Assembly: GCF_030518195.1 (NCBI RefSeq) | Contig: NZ_JAULSC010000005.1 | Location: 62,001-126,000, forward strand | From: Nocardioides cremeus | GTDB taxonomy: Bacteria > Actinomycetota > Actinomycetes > Propionibacteriales > Nocardioidaceae | Reading direction: 5' to 3' | Length of the DNA: 64,000 nt | Part shown: one piece after another, positions 17,076-24,681 of the stretch | How positions within the stretch are numbered: position 1 is the first letter of the stretch | How the letters are laid out: each line of letters begins with the position of its first letter | The notes under the pieces: model-generated | Seen by the model: only the letters and a program-made list of their open reading frames with translations | Told to the model about the DNA's origin: nothing | Databases searched by the model: none | Position numbers and translations under genes: made by a program

Positions 17076-19499
17076 CTAGTCCCGCCCGCCGCGGCCGCGC
17101 ACCTCGTCGCGACCGGGGCCGGGCACCAGGAGGTTGGGGCCCCCGTCTCCGACGAGCAGGTCGTCGTGGGTCGTGCCGACCACCCCCTCGACAGCCCGGA
17201 GGCGCACCACGCGCTTGCGCACCCAGCGGTCCAGGACGCGGGCGCGCCCCGTCCCGAGGTCGACCCGCACCCGGGCCCGCGACCCCGTGGCGACCAGCGC
17301 GTCCTGGCCGGCGCCGCCGTGCACGAGGCGGGTGAAGGCCGAGAAGCCCAGCAGGTCGTTGCCGCCACCACCGCGCACGACGTCGTCACCGCGGCTGCGG
17401 CCCACCACGTCGTCGCCTGGACCGGCCAGTATCTTCTCGGTGGCCGGGGTGGTGGTGATCACGTCGTCGCCCGCGCCGGCCCGCACCACGCGGGGGCCGC
17501 CCAGGCTGACATCGTCGTGGGCGGTGAGCGTGACCTCCTCCACCCCCGTCACCTCCACACCGCCGGGGAAGCGGTCGGGCGGGTCGTGCACGGCGACCTG
17601 CACCCCCTCGGACATGGCCGACAGGTCGACCCTGTCGTAGCCCTTGCCGCCCAGCGCGTAGGCCGCCTCCTGGGACACCGTGATCAGGTCGTCGCCGCCA
17701 CGTCCCTTGGCGCCTCCCCGCACGAGGTGGAACACGTCGTCGTGGCTGGAGCCGGTGAACCCGCGCGGCGCACCGTGGTTGCCGAAGCCGACCAACCGGT
17801 CGCGGCCCCAGCCGGTCACCACCCCGGCCGCCTGGTCGACGACGACGCCGCGCGGCGCGCCCGCGTAGTCGACGCGCCCGCCGCCGGCCAGCACGTCGTC
17901 ACCGCCCCGGGGCGCCAGGATGCCCCCGAAGTGGGTGCTGAGCCGGTTGGGCCCGTCGTCGCCGACCAGGGTGCCGCCGTCCCACGCCGTCAGGTCCTCG
18001 ATGCCGCTGAGCCGGTCGTGGCCGGAGTCGCCCCGGGCCAGCCCGGTGCGCAGGTCGGCCGCGACCCGCCGCCAGCTGCCCCTGCTCTCCAGGTCGCGGT
18101 GCGCGAACGTCGCTACGTCTCGCCCCGGTCCTCCGCGCAGCTCGTCGTCACCGAGGCTGCCGTCGATCTCGTCGTCCCCGCCGCCACCGACCAGCACCTC
18201 GTCGCCCCGCGAGCCGAGCACCAGGTCGTCGAAGTCGGTGCCGCGCAGCTCCTCGACCCCGTAGACCTCCGTGTCACCGTGCCCGCGCACCAGCCACCGG
18301 TCGAGGTGGGCCCGCACCGGCGCGGGGTCGTCGGCGTGGTCCAGCCGGTCCTGACCGGGTCCGGCCAGGACGAGGTCGCGACCCGCGCTGGCACGCACAC
18401 GGTCGTCGCCGGCGCCAGCGCAGATCACGTCGTCCCCCGGAGTGCCGGCCAGGTCGTCGTCGCCGTCGGTGCCGGTGATCGTGCAGCGCGGGTCCGGCTG
18501 CCAGTCCACGATCTCGTACGAGCCGGTGAGCAGCGGACCGGGCTCGCTGCGTCCCGTGTCGACCTCGACCACCCGCCGGCCCCCGTAGGTCCGCACCAGC
18601 ACCCGCTCGCCGCTGGGGGCCCACACGAGGGAACCGGGCGGCCCGGGCACGGGCCGGGGCTCGGCGGCCGGGCCGCCGGCGGAGTCGAGGTCGACCACCA
18701 CCAGCTCGTCCTGCGTGGAGAGCAGCAGCCGTTCACCCGTCGGGGACCAGGCGAGGTCCTGCGGTGCCTCGTCGAGCTCAGCCAACACCGTGGTCGCGCC
18801 AGTCGCGCGGTCCACGGTCACCACCTCGAAGCCCCACCTCGGGGTCGCGTCCGCACCTCGCGAGTAGGAGCGCAGGACACCCAGGCGCGAGCCGTCGGGC
18901 GAGGAGGTCAGGCCTCCGGTCCCTCCCACGAACGAGTGCACCAGGCGGGCGACGCCGGAGTCGACGGCGACCTCCCACAGCTCGCTGCCCGCGCCGGTGC
19001 GCACCAGCACGGCCGCGTGCTGGGACCCGGCCCAGACCATCTCGTCGACGAAGCGGTCGGGCACCCGCACCGGCCGGCGCTCACCGGTCACGACGTCCAC
19101 CGCCATCGCGTCCTGGTCGCCGGGGGCCGCGTGGTCGAGTGCCAGCACCCGTCGGCGGTCGGGGGACCAGTCCACGGCCTCCAGCGAGGTGTAGGCGAGG
19201 TCGGCGGGATCGGCGGCGTAGAGCGGGGTGCGCGCGTCGTCGGAGTCCGTGGCCCGCGCCTGGAGGGTGCCGCCCGACCACGACCCGGCGAGCAGGGTCC
19301 CGCCCTCCGACTCCCAGGTGTACGCCGCCTCGGCGGCCCGGGCCGGGGACGCCGCCGACGGCCCGACCGGCAGCGGCACGACCACCGTCAGGGCCAAAGC
19401 CAGGGCCGCCAGCAGCCCCGGCACGACTAGCCACCGCGCCACGCCGAGCGGGACGGAGGACGCGACCGTGCGCCGGGTGGGACGGGGACGAGGACGCAC
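17076..19499 (-). CDS. Secreted RTX-like calcium-binding repeat protein with TolB-like N-terminal region, truncated by a TAG
   Basis: Predicted exported protein of 807 residues. A positively charged N-terminus and a strong hydrophobic segment (WLVVPGLLAALALALTVVV) precede an ASPARAAEA cleavage-like site. Residues about 60-350 resemble a TolB/WD40-like propeller (VDWSPDRRRVLALD, LAWSPTGERLLLS, VWAPSGERVLVRT). From about 355 on, dozens of GGxGxD-type nonapeptides (AGAGDDRVRA, VGGGGDDEIDG, AGPGDDVVG) predict calcium-bound parallel beta-rolls. The frame stops at TAG 17078-17076, but coding-like sequence with the same style continues in frame to TGA at 16893 (see the next entry), so this copy is probably shortened by about 60 residues. 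The GTG start at 19499 has GGAG upstream. Its partner or surface role is unknown. Confidence 0.8.
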   Translation of the reverse strand: MRPRPRPTRRTVASSVPLGVARWLVVPGLLAALALALTVVVPLPVGPSAASPARAAEAAYTWESEGGTLLAGSWSGGTLQARATDSDDARTPLYAADPADLAYTSLEAVDWSPDRRRVLALDHAAPGDQDAMAVDVVTGERRPVRVPDRFVDEMVWAGSQHAAVLVRTGAGSELWEVAVDSGVARLVHSFVGGTGGLTSSPDGSRLGVLRSYSRGADATPRWGFEVVTVDRATGATTVLAELDEAPQDLAWSPTGERLLLSTQDELVVVDLDSAGGPAAEPRPVPGPPGSLVWAPSGERVLVRTYGGRRVVEVDTGRSEPGPLLTGSYEIVDWQPDPRCTITGTDGDDDLAGTPGDDVICAGAGDDRVRASAGRDLVLAGPGQDRLDHADDPAPVRAHLDRWLVRGHGDTEVYGVEELRGTDFDDLVLGSRGDEVLVGGGGDDEIDGSLGDDELRGGPGRDVATFAHRDLESRGSWRRVAADLRTGLARGDSGHDRLSGIEDLTAWDGGTLVGDDGPNRLSTHFGGILAPRGGDDVLAGGGRVDYAGAPRGVVVDQAAGVVTGWGRDRLVGFGNHGAPRGFTGSSHDDVFHLVRGGAKGRGGDDLITVSQEAAYALGGKGYDRVDLSAMSEGVQVAVHDPPDRFPGGVEVTGVEEVTLTAHDDVSLGGPRVVRAGAGDDVITTTPATEKILAGPGDDVVGRSRGDDVVRGGGGNDLLGFSAFTRLVHGGAGQDALVATGSRARVRVDLGTGRARVLDRWVRKRVVRLRAVEGVVGTTHDDLLVGDGGPNLLVPGPGRDEVRGRGGRD

Positions 19500-19609
19500 G
19501 GCAGCTCCAGAGCTCGAGGACCGTCAGGTTAAGGGGCCGCACGCGGGTGCGGGGGCCGCCCCGCAGACCCGCTGGCCTAGGCTGCGGGCGCCCGACCCGA
19601 GGAGCGCCA

Positions 19610-20641
19610 GTGCCGACCCCACCGTCCACCACCGCGGCCCGTGCCGCAGCCGAGCGGCTGGCCGGGCTCGCCGTCCCCGCGGGGGCGCTGGGTCGCCTCG
19701 GCGAGCTGGCGGTCTGGGTCAGCAGCGTGCAGGGCGAGGTGCCGCCGCGCCCGCTGGAAGGGGTGCGGCTGGTGATCTTCGCCGGCGACCACGGGGTGGC
19801 CGGACACGGCGTGTCGGCCTACCCGCCGGCGATCACCGCGGCCATGGTGCGCACCTTCGTCGCCGGCCGGGCCGGCGTCAACGCCCTGGCCCGCGCCCAC
19901 GGCGTGGGGGTGCGGGTGCTCGACGTCGCGGTCGACGCCGACCTCTCCGACCTGCCCGCCGAGGTCGGTGCCCACAAGGTGCGTCGCGGCAGCGGCGCGA
20001 TCCACCTCGAGGACGCGCTGCACCCCGTCGAGACCACCCGCGCCCTCGAGATCGGACGTCGCGCAGCGCACGAGGAGGTCGCCGCGGGCGCCCAGCTGCT
20101 CCTCAGCGGCGACATGGGCATCGGCAACACCACCCCGGCGGCCGCCCTGGTCGCGGCCGGGCTCGGGCTGGACGCCGAGGAGGTGGTGGGTCGGGGCACC
20201 GGCGTCGACGCCGAGGGACTGCGCCGCAAGACCGCCGTGCTCGCCGCCGCCCTCGCCCGGGCGGGCCGTCGCGCCGACGACCCGGTCGAGACCCTGACCG
20301 CGCTCGGCAGCGCCGACCTGGCCGCCACCGTGGGCTACCTGCTGGCCGCGGCCGAGGCGGGCGTCCCGGTGCTGCTCGACGGACTGATGGCGGTCGCGTG
20401 CGCACTGAGCGCCGAGCGGATCGCGCCCGGCACGGGGGCCTGGTGCGTCGCCGGGCACCGCTCCCCCGAGCCCGCCCAGTCGCTGGCGCTGGCGCACCTG
20501 GGCCTGGAGCCGCTGCTCGACCTGGGCCTGCGCCTGGGCGAGGGCAGCGGCGCGGTGGCCGCGGTCCCGCTCCTGCGCAGCGCCGTGGCGCTGCTGCGCG
20601 ACGTGGCACAGCTCGACGACCTGCTGCCCGACGAGGGCTGA
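19610..20641 (+). CDS. cobT: Nicotinate-nucleotide--dimethylbenzimidazole phosphoribosyltransferase
   Basis: Transfers phosphoribose from nicotinate mononucleotide to 5,6-dimethylbenzimidazole, giving alpha-ribazole phosphate for the lower ligand of cobalamin. The 343-residue protein shows VIFAGDHGVAGHGVSAYP, MVRTFVAGRAGVNALAR, LLLSGDMGIGNTTPAAA, VGRGTGVD and the catalytic-Glu segment LRLGEGSGAVAAVPLL. The GTG at 19610 is preceded by GAGGAG; the much longer open frame upstream is antisense to the RTX-like gene. A TAGGCT box 29 bases upstream is a candidate promoter. cobS follows after 3 bases, forming the nucleotide-loop-assembly unit together with convergent cobU. Confidence 0.95.
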   Translation: MPTPPSTTAARAAAERLAGLAVPAGALGRLGELAVWVSSVQGEVPPRPLEGVRLVIFAGDHGVAGHGVSAYPPAITAAMVRTFVAGRAGVNALARAHGVGVRVLDVAVDADLSDLPAEVGAHKVRRGSGAIHLEDALHPVETTRALEIGRRAAHEEVAAGAQLLLSGDMGIGNTTPAAALVAAGLGLDAEEVVGRGTGVDAEGLRRKTAVLAAALARAGRRADDPVETLTALGSADLAATVGYLLAAAEAGVPVLLDGLMAVACALSAERIAPGTGAWCVAGHRSPEPAQSLALAHLGLEPLLDLGLRLGEGSGAVAAVPLLRSAVALLRDVAQLDDLLPDEG

Positions 20642-20644
20642 GCG

Positions 20645-21388
20645 GTGCGCGACGCCTGGCTGCTGGCCGTGGGCACGCTGACGGCCGTGCGGGTCCCGCC
20701 CCCGGGCGCGGTGACCCCGCGCGTCGCGGGGGCCGCCATGGTGCTGGCCCCGCTCGCCGTGCTCCCGCTCGGCGGCGCCGTCCTGCTGGTCGGGCTGCTG
20801 GGCGTCGGGCTCGGGCTGCCGCCGCTCGTCACTGCACTGCTCGCCCTGGCGGCGGTGGCCGCCGGCACCCGGGCGCTGCACTGGGACGGGCTCTCCGACG
20901 TCGCCGACGGGTTGGTGGCCTCCTACGACCGCGAGCGGTCGCTTGCGGTGATGCGCACCGGGACGTCGGGGCCCGCTGGGGTCGTCACCACCGTCCTCGC
21001 CCTGGGCGTGCAGGCCGCAGCGAGCGCCGCGCTGATGACCAGCGCCCGCGGGGCGGTCACCGCCGCGGTGCTGGTCTGCCTGTCGCGCGCGGCGCTCGTG
21101 CTGTGCTGCGTGCGCGGCGTGCCCGGAGCCCGCGACGACGGTCTCGGGGCGTCGTACGCCGGCACGGTGCGTCCGGTGGTGGCGCTGGCCGTGTGGCTCG
21201 GCGTGGGGCTGCTGGCCGCCCTGGTCGCCGGGTGGGGCGGCGTCGCGGGTGCCGGGCTCGCGCTCCTCGTGGTCGGTGCGCTGGTGCACCGGGTGGTGCG
21301 CCGGCTCGGCGGTGTCACCGGCGACGTGCTCGGCGCCGCCGTCGAGCTCGCCCTGGCCGCCCTCCTGGTCGGTGCCTCCGCCCGCTGA
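20645..21388 (+). CDS. cobS: Adenosylcobinamide-GDP ribazoletransferase (cobalamin synthase)
   Basis: Integral membrane enzyme of 247 residues that joins adenosylcobinamide-GDP and alpha-ribazole in the last step of cobalamin assembly. The diagnostic motif HWDGLSDVADGLVASYDRERSLAVMRTGTSG is present (shown here in shortened form: HWDGLSDVADGL), as is the C-terminal GVTGDVLGAAVE. Hydrophobic helices fill the rest. The GTG start follows the cobT stop by 3 bases. It converges on cobU with a hairpin between. The three genes cover lower-ligand attachment; the corrin ring genes are not in the window. Confidence 0.94.
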   Translation: MRDAWLLAVGTLTAVRVPPPGAVTPRVAGAAMVLAPLAVLPLGGAVLLVGLLGVGLGLPPLVTALLALAAVAAGTRALHWDGLSDVADGLVASYDRERSLAVMRTGTSGPAGVVTTVLALGVQAAASAALMTSARGAVTAAVLVCLSRAALVLCCVRGVPGARDDGLGASYAGTVRPVVALAVWLGVGLLAALVAGWGGVAGAGLALLVVGALVHRVVRRLGGVTGDVLGAAVELALAALLVGASAR

Positions 21389-21397
21389 CCCCAGGCC

Positions 21398-21422
21398 CCG
21401 GCGCCGACACCCGGGGCGCCGG
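21398..21422. terminator. Hairpin between convergent cobS and cobU
   Basis: CCGGCGCC and GGCGCCGG pair over eight bases with a nine-base loop, between the two convergent stop codons (21388 and 21430). No T-run. Probably serves both genes. Confidence 0.5.
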
Positions 21423-21429
21423 CACCCGG

Positions 21430-21969
21430 TCAGAGCCGCAGCACGCGCCCGGCCACGACCAGGTGCACCTCGTTGCAGGCCTCGGCCACCCGCTGGTTGA
21501 CGGTGCCCAGCAGGTCGCGGAAGAGCCGGCCCGAGCGGTGCACGGGCACCACCCCCCAACCGACCTCGTTGCTGACCAGCACGACGTCGTGGGGGCACGC
21601 ACGCACGGCCGCGGCCACCGCGGCCAGCCGGTCGTCGACGAGCGCCCGCACGTGGTCGGCGGGCGCGTCCCAGGCGTCGTGGTCGTCGACGACCCGGGTC
21701 AGCCACGTGCCCAGGCAGTCGACGAGCACCGGCTCCTCGGCGGCGCCCAGGGCGGCCTCCACCTGCGCGGTCTCGACGCTGGTCCACGACCCGGGACGCC
21801 GGGCCCGGTGGGCGGCGACCCGCGCCGCCCAGTCCTCGTCGACGAGCGGGTCGGGCACCGGCCCGGGGGCGATGTAGAGGACGGGGCCGCCACCCGCGAG
21901 GTCGGCGACCAGCGCCTCCGCGTGCGTGGACTTGCCGCAGCGCACGCCGCCGGTGACGAGGACCTTCAC
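21430..21969 (-). CDS. cobU: Bifunctional adenosylcobinamide kinase / guanylyltransferase
   Basis: CobU/CobP-type enzyme of 179 residues that phosphorylates adenosylcobinamide and adds GMP. The P-loop is VTGGVRCGKSTHAEAL at the N-terminus, where Cys replaces the usual Ser (GGxRSGKS). W-x-S-V-E-T (SWTSVETAQVEAAL), VLVDCLGTWLTRVV, VLVSNEVGWGVVPVHRSGRLFRDLLG and NQRVAEACNEVHLVVAGRVLRL all fit the family. I chose the GTG at 21969, which has AGGAGG eight bases upstream and overlaps the preceding stop by four bases; a longer in-frame start at 22059 is not supported. It is coupled to the RNA-ligase-like gene upstream. Confidence 0.93.
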   Translation of the reverse strand: MKVLVTGGVRCGKSTHAEALVADLAGGGPVLYIAPGPVPDPLVDEDWAARVAAHRARRPGSWTSVETAQVEAALGAAEEPVLVDCLGTWLTRVVDDHDAWDAPADHVRALVDDRLAAVAAAVRACPHDVVLVSNEVGWGVVPVHRSGRLFRDLLGTVNQRVAEACNEVHLVVAGRVLRL

Positions 21970-22568
21970 GCTGGCCTCCTGGAGCTGTCGGGAGCACCAT
22001 CCTCCCCCGTGCCCAGCGTGAACGAGTCCAGCAGGCGGCAGCGACCCTCCTGCCACCACTGCAGGTCCACCCGGTCGACCCGGGAGGTCAGCGGCACCAG
22101 CCCCGCCAGGTCGTGCGCCACCGACGCCGGCGTGACCGGTCGGTCGTGGGGTGCCGGGCCGGGTCCGACCACGTCGAGGCTCAGGTGCGGCTGCACCTCC
22201 TCGGGCACGCCGTACCTGCCGGCGTACGGCGGGTGGTCGGGGTAGGCCCGCGCCACGAGGCGGGTCAACGTCGCGAACGGTTCAGCCGGCTCGGGGCGCA
22301 GGTGTACCAGCCCGTCGGCGAACACCCCCACGTCGCCCAGCCGCGCCTCGAACGCGGGGACGGCGCCGACCAGCGCCCGCACCCGGGCCAGGTCCCGCGG
22401 GCCGGGTGCCGGCACCCACGGCGCCAGCACGGTCAGGTGGGCGTGCACGAAGCCGGGGTCGGCCGCGACCCAGGCGGGGTCGTAGCCACGGGTGCGCTCG
22501 CGCACCCAGTCGTCGAGCACGGGCACCGGCACGGCCAGCACGGTGTGGCCGGGCCGCGGGTCGCTCAC
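21966..22568 (-). CDS. 2'-5' RNA ligase / cyclic phosphodiesterase (2H) family protein
   Basis: 2H-phosphoesterase superfamily protein of 200 residues. The two catalytic HxT/S motifs are visible as HAHLTVLAPW near residue 42 and QPHLSLDVV near residue 130, in a family fold of about this length. Members hydrolyse or ligate 2',3'-cyclic or 2'-5' phosphodiester bonds; the physiological substrate is unknown here. The start is the GTG at 22568 (VSDPRPGHTVLAVP) with AGGAGGAG upstream. The stop overlaps the cobU start, so the two are co-translated, but no functional link with cobalamin is evident. Confidence 0.82.
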   Translation of the reverse strand: MSDPRPGHTVLAVPVPVLDDWVRERTRGYDPAWVAADPGFVHAHLTVLAPWVPAPGPRDLARVRALVGAVPAFEARLGDVGVFADGLVHLRPEPAEPFATLTRLVARAYPDHPPYAGRYGVPEEVQPHLSLDVVGPGPAPHDRPVTPASVAHDLAGLVPLTSRVDRVDLQWWQEGRCRLLDSFTLGTGEDGAPDSSRRPA

Positions 22569-22592
22569 CTGGCTCCTCCTGGGACGAAATGA

Positions 22593-22638
22593 CGAGGACC
22601 CCCGGTCCGACGCGTCCGCGTCGTCCCGGGGGTCCTCG
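22593..22638 (-). terminator. Terminator hairpin after tRNA-Ala
   Basis: Thirteen perfect base pairs (CGAGGACCCCCGG with CCGGGGGTCCTCG) around a GC-rich 20-base loop, just after the tRNA 3' end and before the RNA-ligase-like gene. On the minus strand it is followed by TCATTTCG, a short T-containing tail. Confidence 0.75.
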
Positions 22639-22644
22639 TGCCGG

Positions 22645-22717
22645 TGGAGCTGAGGGGACTCGAACCCCTGACCCTCTGCATGCCATGCAGATGCGCTACC
22701 AGCTGCGCCACAGCCCC
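22645..22717 (-). tRNA. tRNA-Ala (anticodon GGC)
   Basis: On the minus strand the acceptor arms GGGGCTG and CAGCTCC pair, the D-arm carries AGCTGGTAGC, the anticodon stem TCTGC/GCAGA encloses loop ATGGCAT with anticodon GGC, and the T-arm is CAGGGGTTCGAGTCCCCTC-like. The discriminator is A and a full CCA is not encoded (ACCG follows). It lies upstream of the RNA-ligase-like gene and downstream of gpgP on the same strand. Confidence 0.93.
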
Positions 22718-22793
22718 AACTGCCTGCCTCCCCGTTGCCGGTGAGCGACCTGCGGAACATTAGCCGACGACCCCGACGATGTGAAATCCGGGG

Positions 22794-23414
22794 TCAGGAG
22801 ACGGTGCGGTTGTAGGCCTCGAGGCGCAGACGGCCGTCGTCGGCGTGCTCCCGGAAGACCACCCAGCCGCAGTTGGCCAACCCCTGGAGGGTCGCGAACT
22901 GCGTCTCCGGCCAGCCCAGCAGGGCGCCGGTGGCGACCCGGATCGCGGCACCGTGGGAGACGGCCAGCGCGGTCCCGCCCTCGGGTGTCGCGCGCAGCAG
23001 CTCGCCGAGGGCCTCGCTCATCCGCAGCCCGACCTCGGCAGCCTTCTCGGCGCCCGGCACCACGTCGTACTCGCCGGAGCGGAACGCCGCGAACTCCTCG
23101 GCGTCGAGCGCGCGGTACTCCTCGTGGGTCAGGCCTTGGCGCTCGCCGAGGTGGAACTCACGCAGCCGCGCGTCGTACGCCGCCCACGACGGCTCGCGGC
23201 CGAGCTCGCGCAGGACCGGTGCGACGGTGGCGCGGGCGCGGGCCAGGTCGGAGCACCACACGACGTCGGGGCGCAGCGCGGCCACGACCGGCGCGGTGCG
23301 CGCAGCCTGGTCGCGACCGGTGTCGTCGAGGTCGACGTCGAGCTGGCCCTGGATCCGCTTCTCGCGGTTGGAGGCGGTCTGGCCGTGCCGGAGCAGGACC
23401 AGGGTGCGGCTCAC
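22794..23414 (-). CDS. gpgP: Histidine phosphatase, probable glucosyl-3-phosphoglycerate phosphatase
   Basis: Histidine-phosphatase superfamily protein of 206 residues with the catalytic LVLLRHGQTASNREKRIQG motif at the N-terminus, EFHLGERQGLTHEEY in the middle and ALAVSHGAAIRV with the second His. In mycobacteria the gene directly after rsfS encodes GpgP, which dephosphorylates glucosyl-3-phosphoglycerate on the way to methylglucose lipopolysaccharide; the position and motif here agree. The substrate assignment is by synteny and should be treated as probable. The GTG at 23414 overlaps the rsfS stop by four bases. The presence of alpha-glucan genes elsewhere in the window fits such a role, but no gpgS is seen here. 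Confidence 0.82.
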   Translation of the reverse strand: MSRTLVLLRHGQTASNREKRIQGQLDVDLDDTGRDQAARTAPVVAALRPDVVWCSDLARARATVAPVLRELGREPSWAAYDARLREFHLGERQGLTHEEYRALDAEEFAAFRSGEYDVVPGAEKAAEVGLRMSEALGELLRATPEGGTALAVSHGAAIRVATGALLGWPETQFATLQGLANCGWVVFREHADDGRLRLEAYNRTVS

Positions 23415-23803
23415 GCCGGGTCGCGGGGGGTGCTGGGACCCGTGGCGTCGGCCGGCAGCTCGATGACCGGGCAGTCGCGCCAGAGCCGCTCGAGGGCGTA
23501 GAACTCGCGCTCCTCCTCGTGCTGGACGTGCACGACGATCTCGCCGTAGTCGATGAGGACCCAGCGCCCGTCGCGCTCGCCCTCGCGGCGGATCGGCTTG
23601 GCGCCGACCTCGCGCAGCTTGTCCTCGACCTCGTCGACGATCGCCTTGACCTGGCGGTCGTTGGAGGCGGAGACGAGGAGGAAGGCGTCGGTGATGGCCA
23701 GCTGCTCGCTCACGTCGTAGGCGAGGAGGTCCTGGCCGAGCTTGTCGCCGGCGGCGCGCGCGGCGGCGTGCACCAGCTCGATGGCGTGGTCGGTGGCGGT
23801 CAT
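23411..23803 (-). CDS. rsfS: Ribosomal silencing factor RsfS
   Basis: Binds ribosomal protein uL14 and blocks subunit joining under nutrient limitation. 130 residues from ATG at 23803, with the family core [38 protein letters not shown], and [15 protein letters not shown] then [17 protein letters not shown]. Its ATG overlaps the nadD stop (ATGA) and its own stop overlaps the gpgP start, making a three-gene coupled unit nadD-rsfS-gpgP. Confidence 0.94.
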   Translation of the reverse strand: MTATDHAIELVHAAARAAGDKLGQDLLAYDVSEQLAITDAFLLVSASNDRQVKAIVDEVEDKLREVGAKPIRREGERDGRWVLIDYGEIVVHVQHEEEREFYALERLWRDCPVIELPADATGPSTPRDPA

Positions 23804-24432
23804 GAGGCTCCGGTGTCGGTGGATGGTGTCTCGGTGGCGGGGTAGAGCTCGTGCTTGGCGATGTACTGCACGACGCCGTCGGGCACGAGGTACCACACCG
23901 GCTCCCCGCGCTGGGTCCGCGCACGGCAGTCGGTGGAGGAGATCGCCAGCGCCGGGATCTCCACCATCGTGACACGGTCGGCAGGGATCGCCCGCAACGT
24001 CTCCTCGTCCATCTCGTAGCCGGGACGGGTGCAGCCCACGAACTGGGCCAGGTCGAAGAGCTCGTCGGCGTCGCGCCAGGTGAAGATCTCGGCCAGGGCG
24101 TCGGCGCCGGTGATGAAGTAGAGGTCGGCCTCCGGCAGCCGCTCGCGCAGGTCGCGCAGGGTGTCGATGGTGTACGTGCGGCCGCTGCGGTCGATGTCGA
24201 CGCGGCTGACGTTGAAGCGCGGGTTGGCCGCGGTCGCGATCACCGTCATCAGGTAGCGGTGCTCGGCCGTGGTGACCTCGCGGTCGGCCTTCTGCCAGGG
24301 GTCGCCGGTGGGCACGAAGACGACCTCGTCGAGGTCGAACCACGCCTGGACCTCCGAGGCCGCCACGAGGTGCCCGTGGTGGATGGGGTCGAAGGTGCCG
24401 CCCATGACGCCGACCCGGCGCCGACGCGTCAT
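23800..24432 (-). CDS. nadD: Nicotinate-nucleotide adenylyltransferase
   Basis: Adenylates nicotinate mononucleotide to form deamido-NAD in NAD biosynthesis. 210 residues with the nucleotidyltransferase motif [15 protein letters not shown] at the N-terminus, [24 protein letters not shown], and the C-terminal ISSTDCRAR (ISSTxxR). The ATG at 24432 is 10 bases after the small membrane protein gene stop. Coupled to rsfS by a four-base overlap. Confidence 0.95.
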   Translation of the reverse strand: MTRRRRVGVMGGTFDPIHHGHLVAASEVQAWFDLDEVVFVPTGDPWQKADREVTTAEHRYLMTVIATAANPRFNVSRVDIDRSGRTYTIDTLRDLRERLPEADLYFITGADALAEIFTWRDADELFDLAQFVGCTRPGYEMDEETLRAIPADRVTMVEIPALAISSTDCRARTQRGEPVWYLVPDGVVQYIAKHELYPATETPSTDTGAS

Positions 24433-24442
24433 GAGCCGAGGC

Positions 24443-24607
24443 TCAGCTGTGCTCGCGGCCGTTGCCGAAGCCGAGCAGCGCGGCGAGCAGGCCCAGCATG
24501 ATGACCAGGACCAGCAGGCCGATGCCGTAGGACAGCACGTGGTCGACCTCGTGCTCGGCCTCGGAGGCCAGGACGACGGTGCTCTGCAGGATCTGGGCCG
24601 CGGTCAT
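24443..24607 (-). CDS. Small single-pass membrane protein, unknown function
   Basis: A 54-residue frame read from the sequence: [20 protein letters not shown], an acidic/His segment, then a single strong transmembrane helix ([20 protein letters not shown]) and a short NGREHS tail. It starts six bases after a TAGTCT -10 box (24619-24614), so it probably leads the nadD-rsfS-gpgP transcript as a leaderless gene; nadD begins 10 bases after its stop. I do not recognise a family. Placement ahead of nadD and the clean hydrophobic profile argue that it is real. Confidence 0.7.
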   Translation of the reverse strand: MTAAQILQSTVVLASEAEHEVDHVLSYGIGLLVLVIMLGLLAALLGFGNGREHS

Positions 24608-24681
24608 GGCGACAGACTACTGCCAGGTCTCCGGGCGGGCAGCACCCGGCCCGCACCCGGGCTGCAACCGGGCGCAGCGGC

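Noticed and set aside
22645..22717. tRNA-Ala as attachment site of an integrated element covering the accessory block
   Set aside because: I found no copy of the tRNA 3' end at the other boundary near 7.2 kb and no integrase or excisionase in between.
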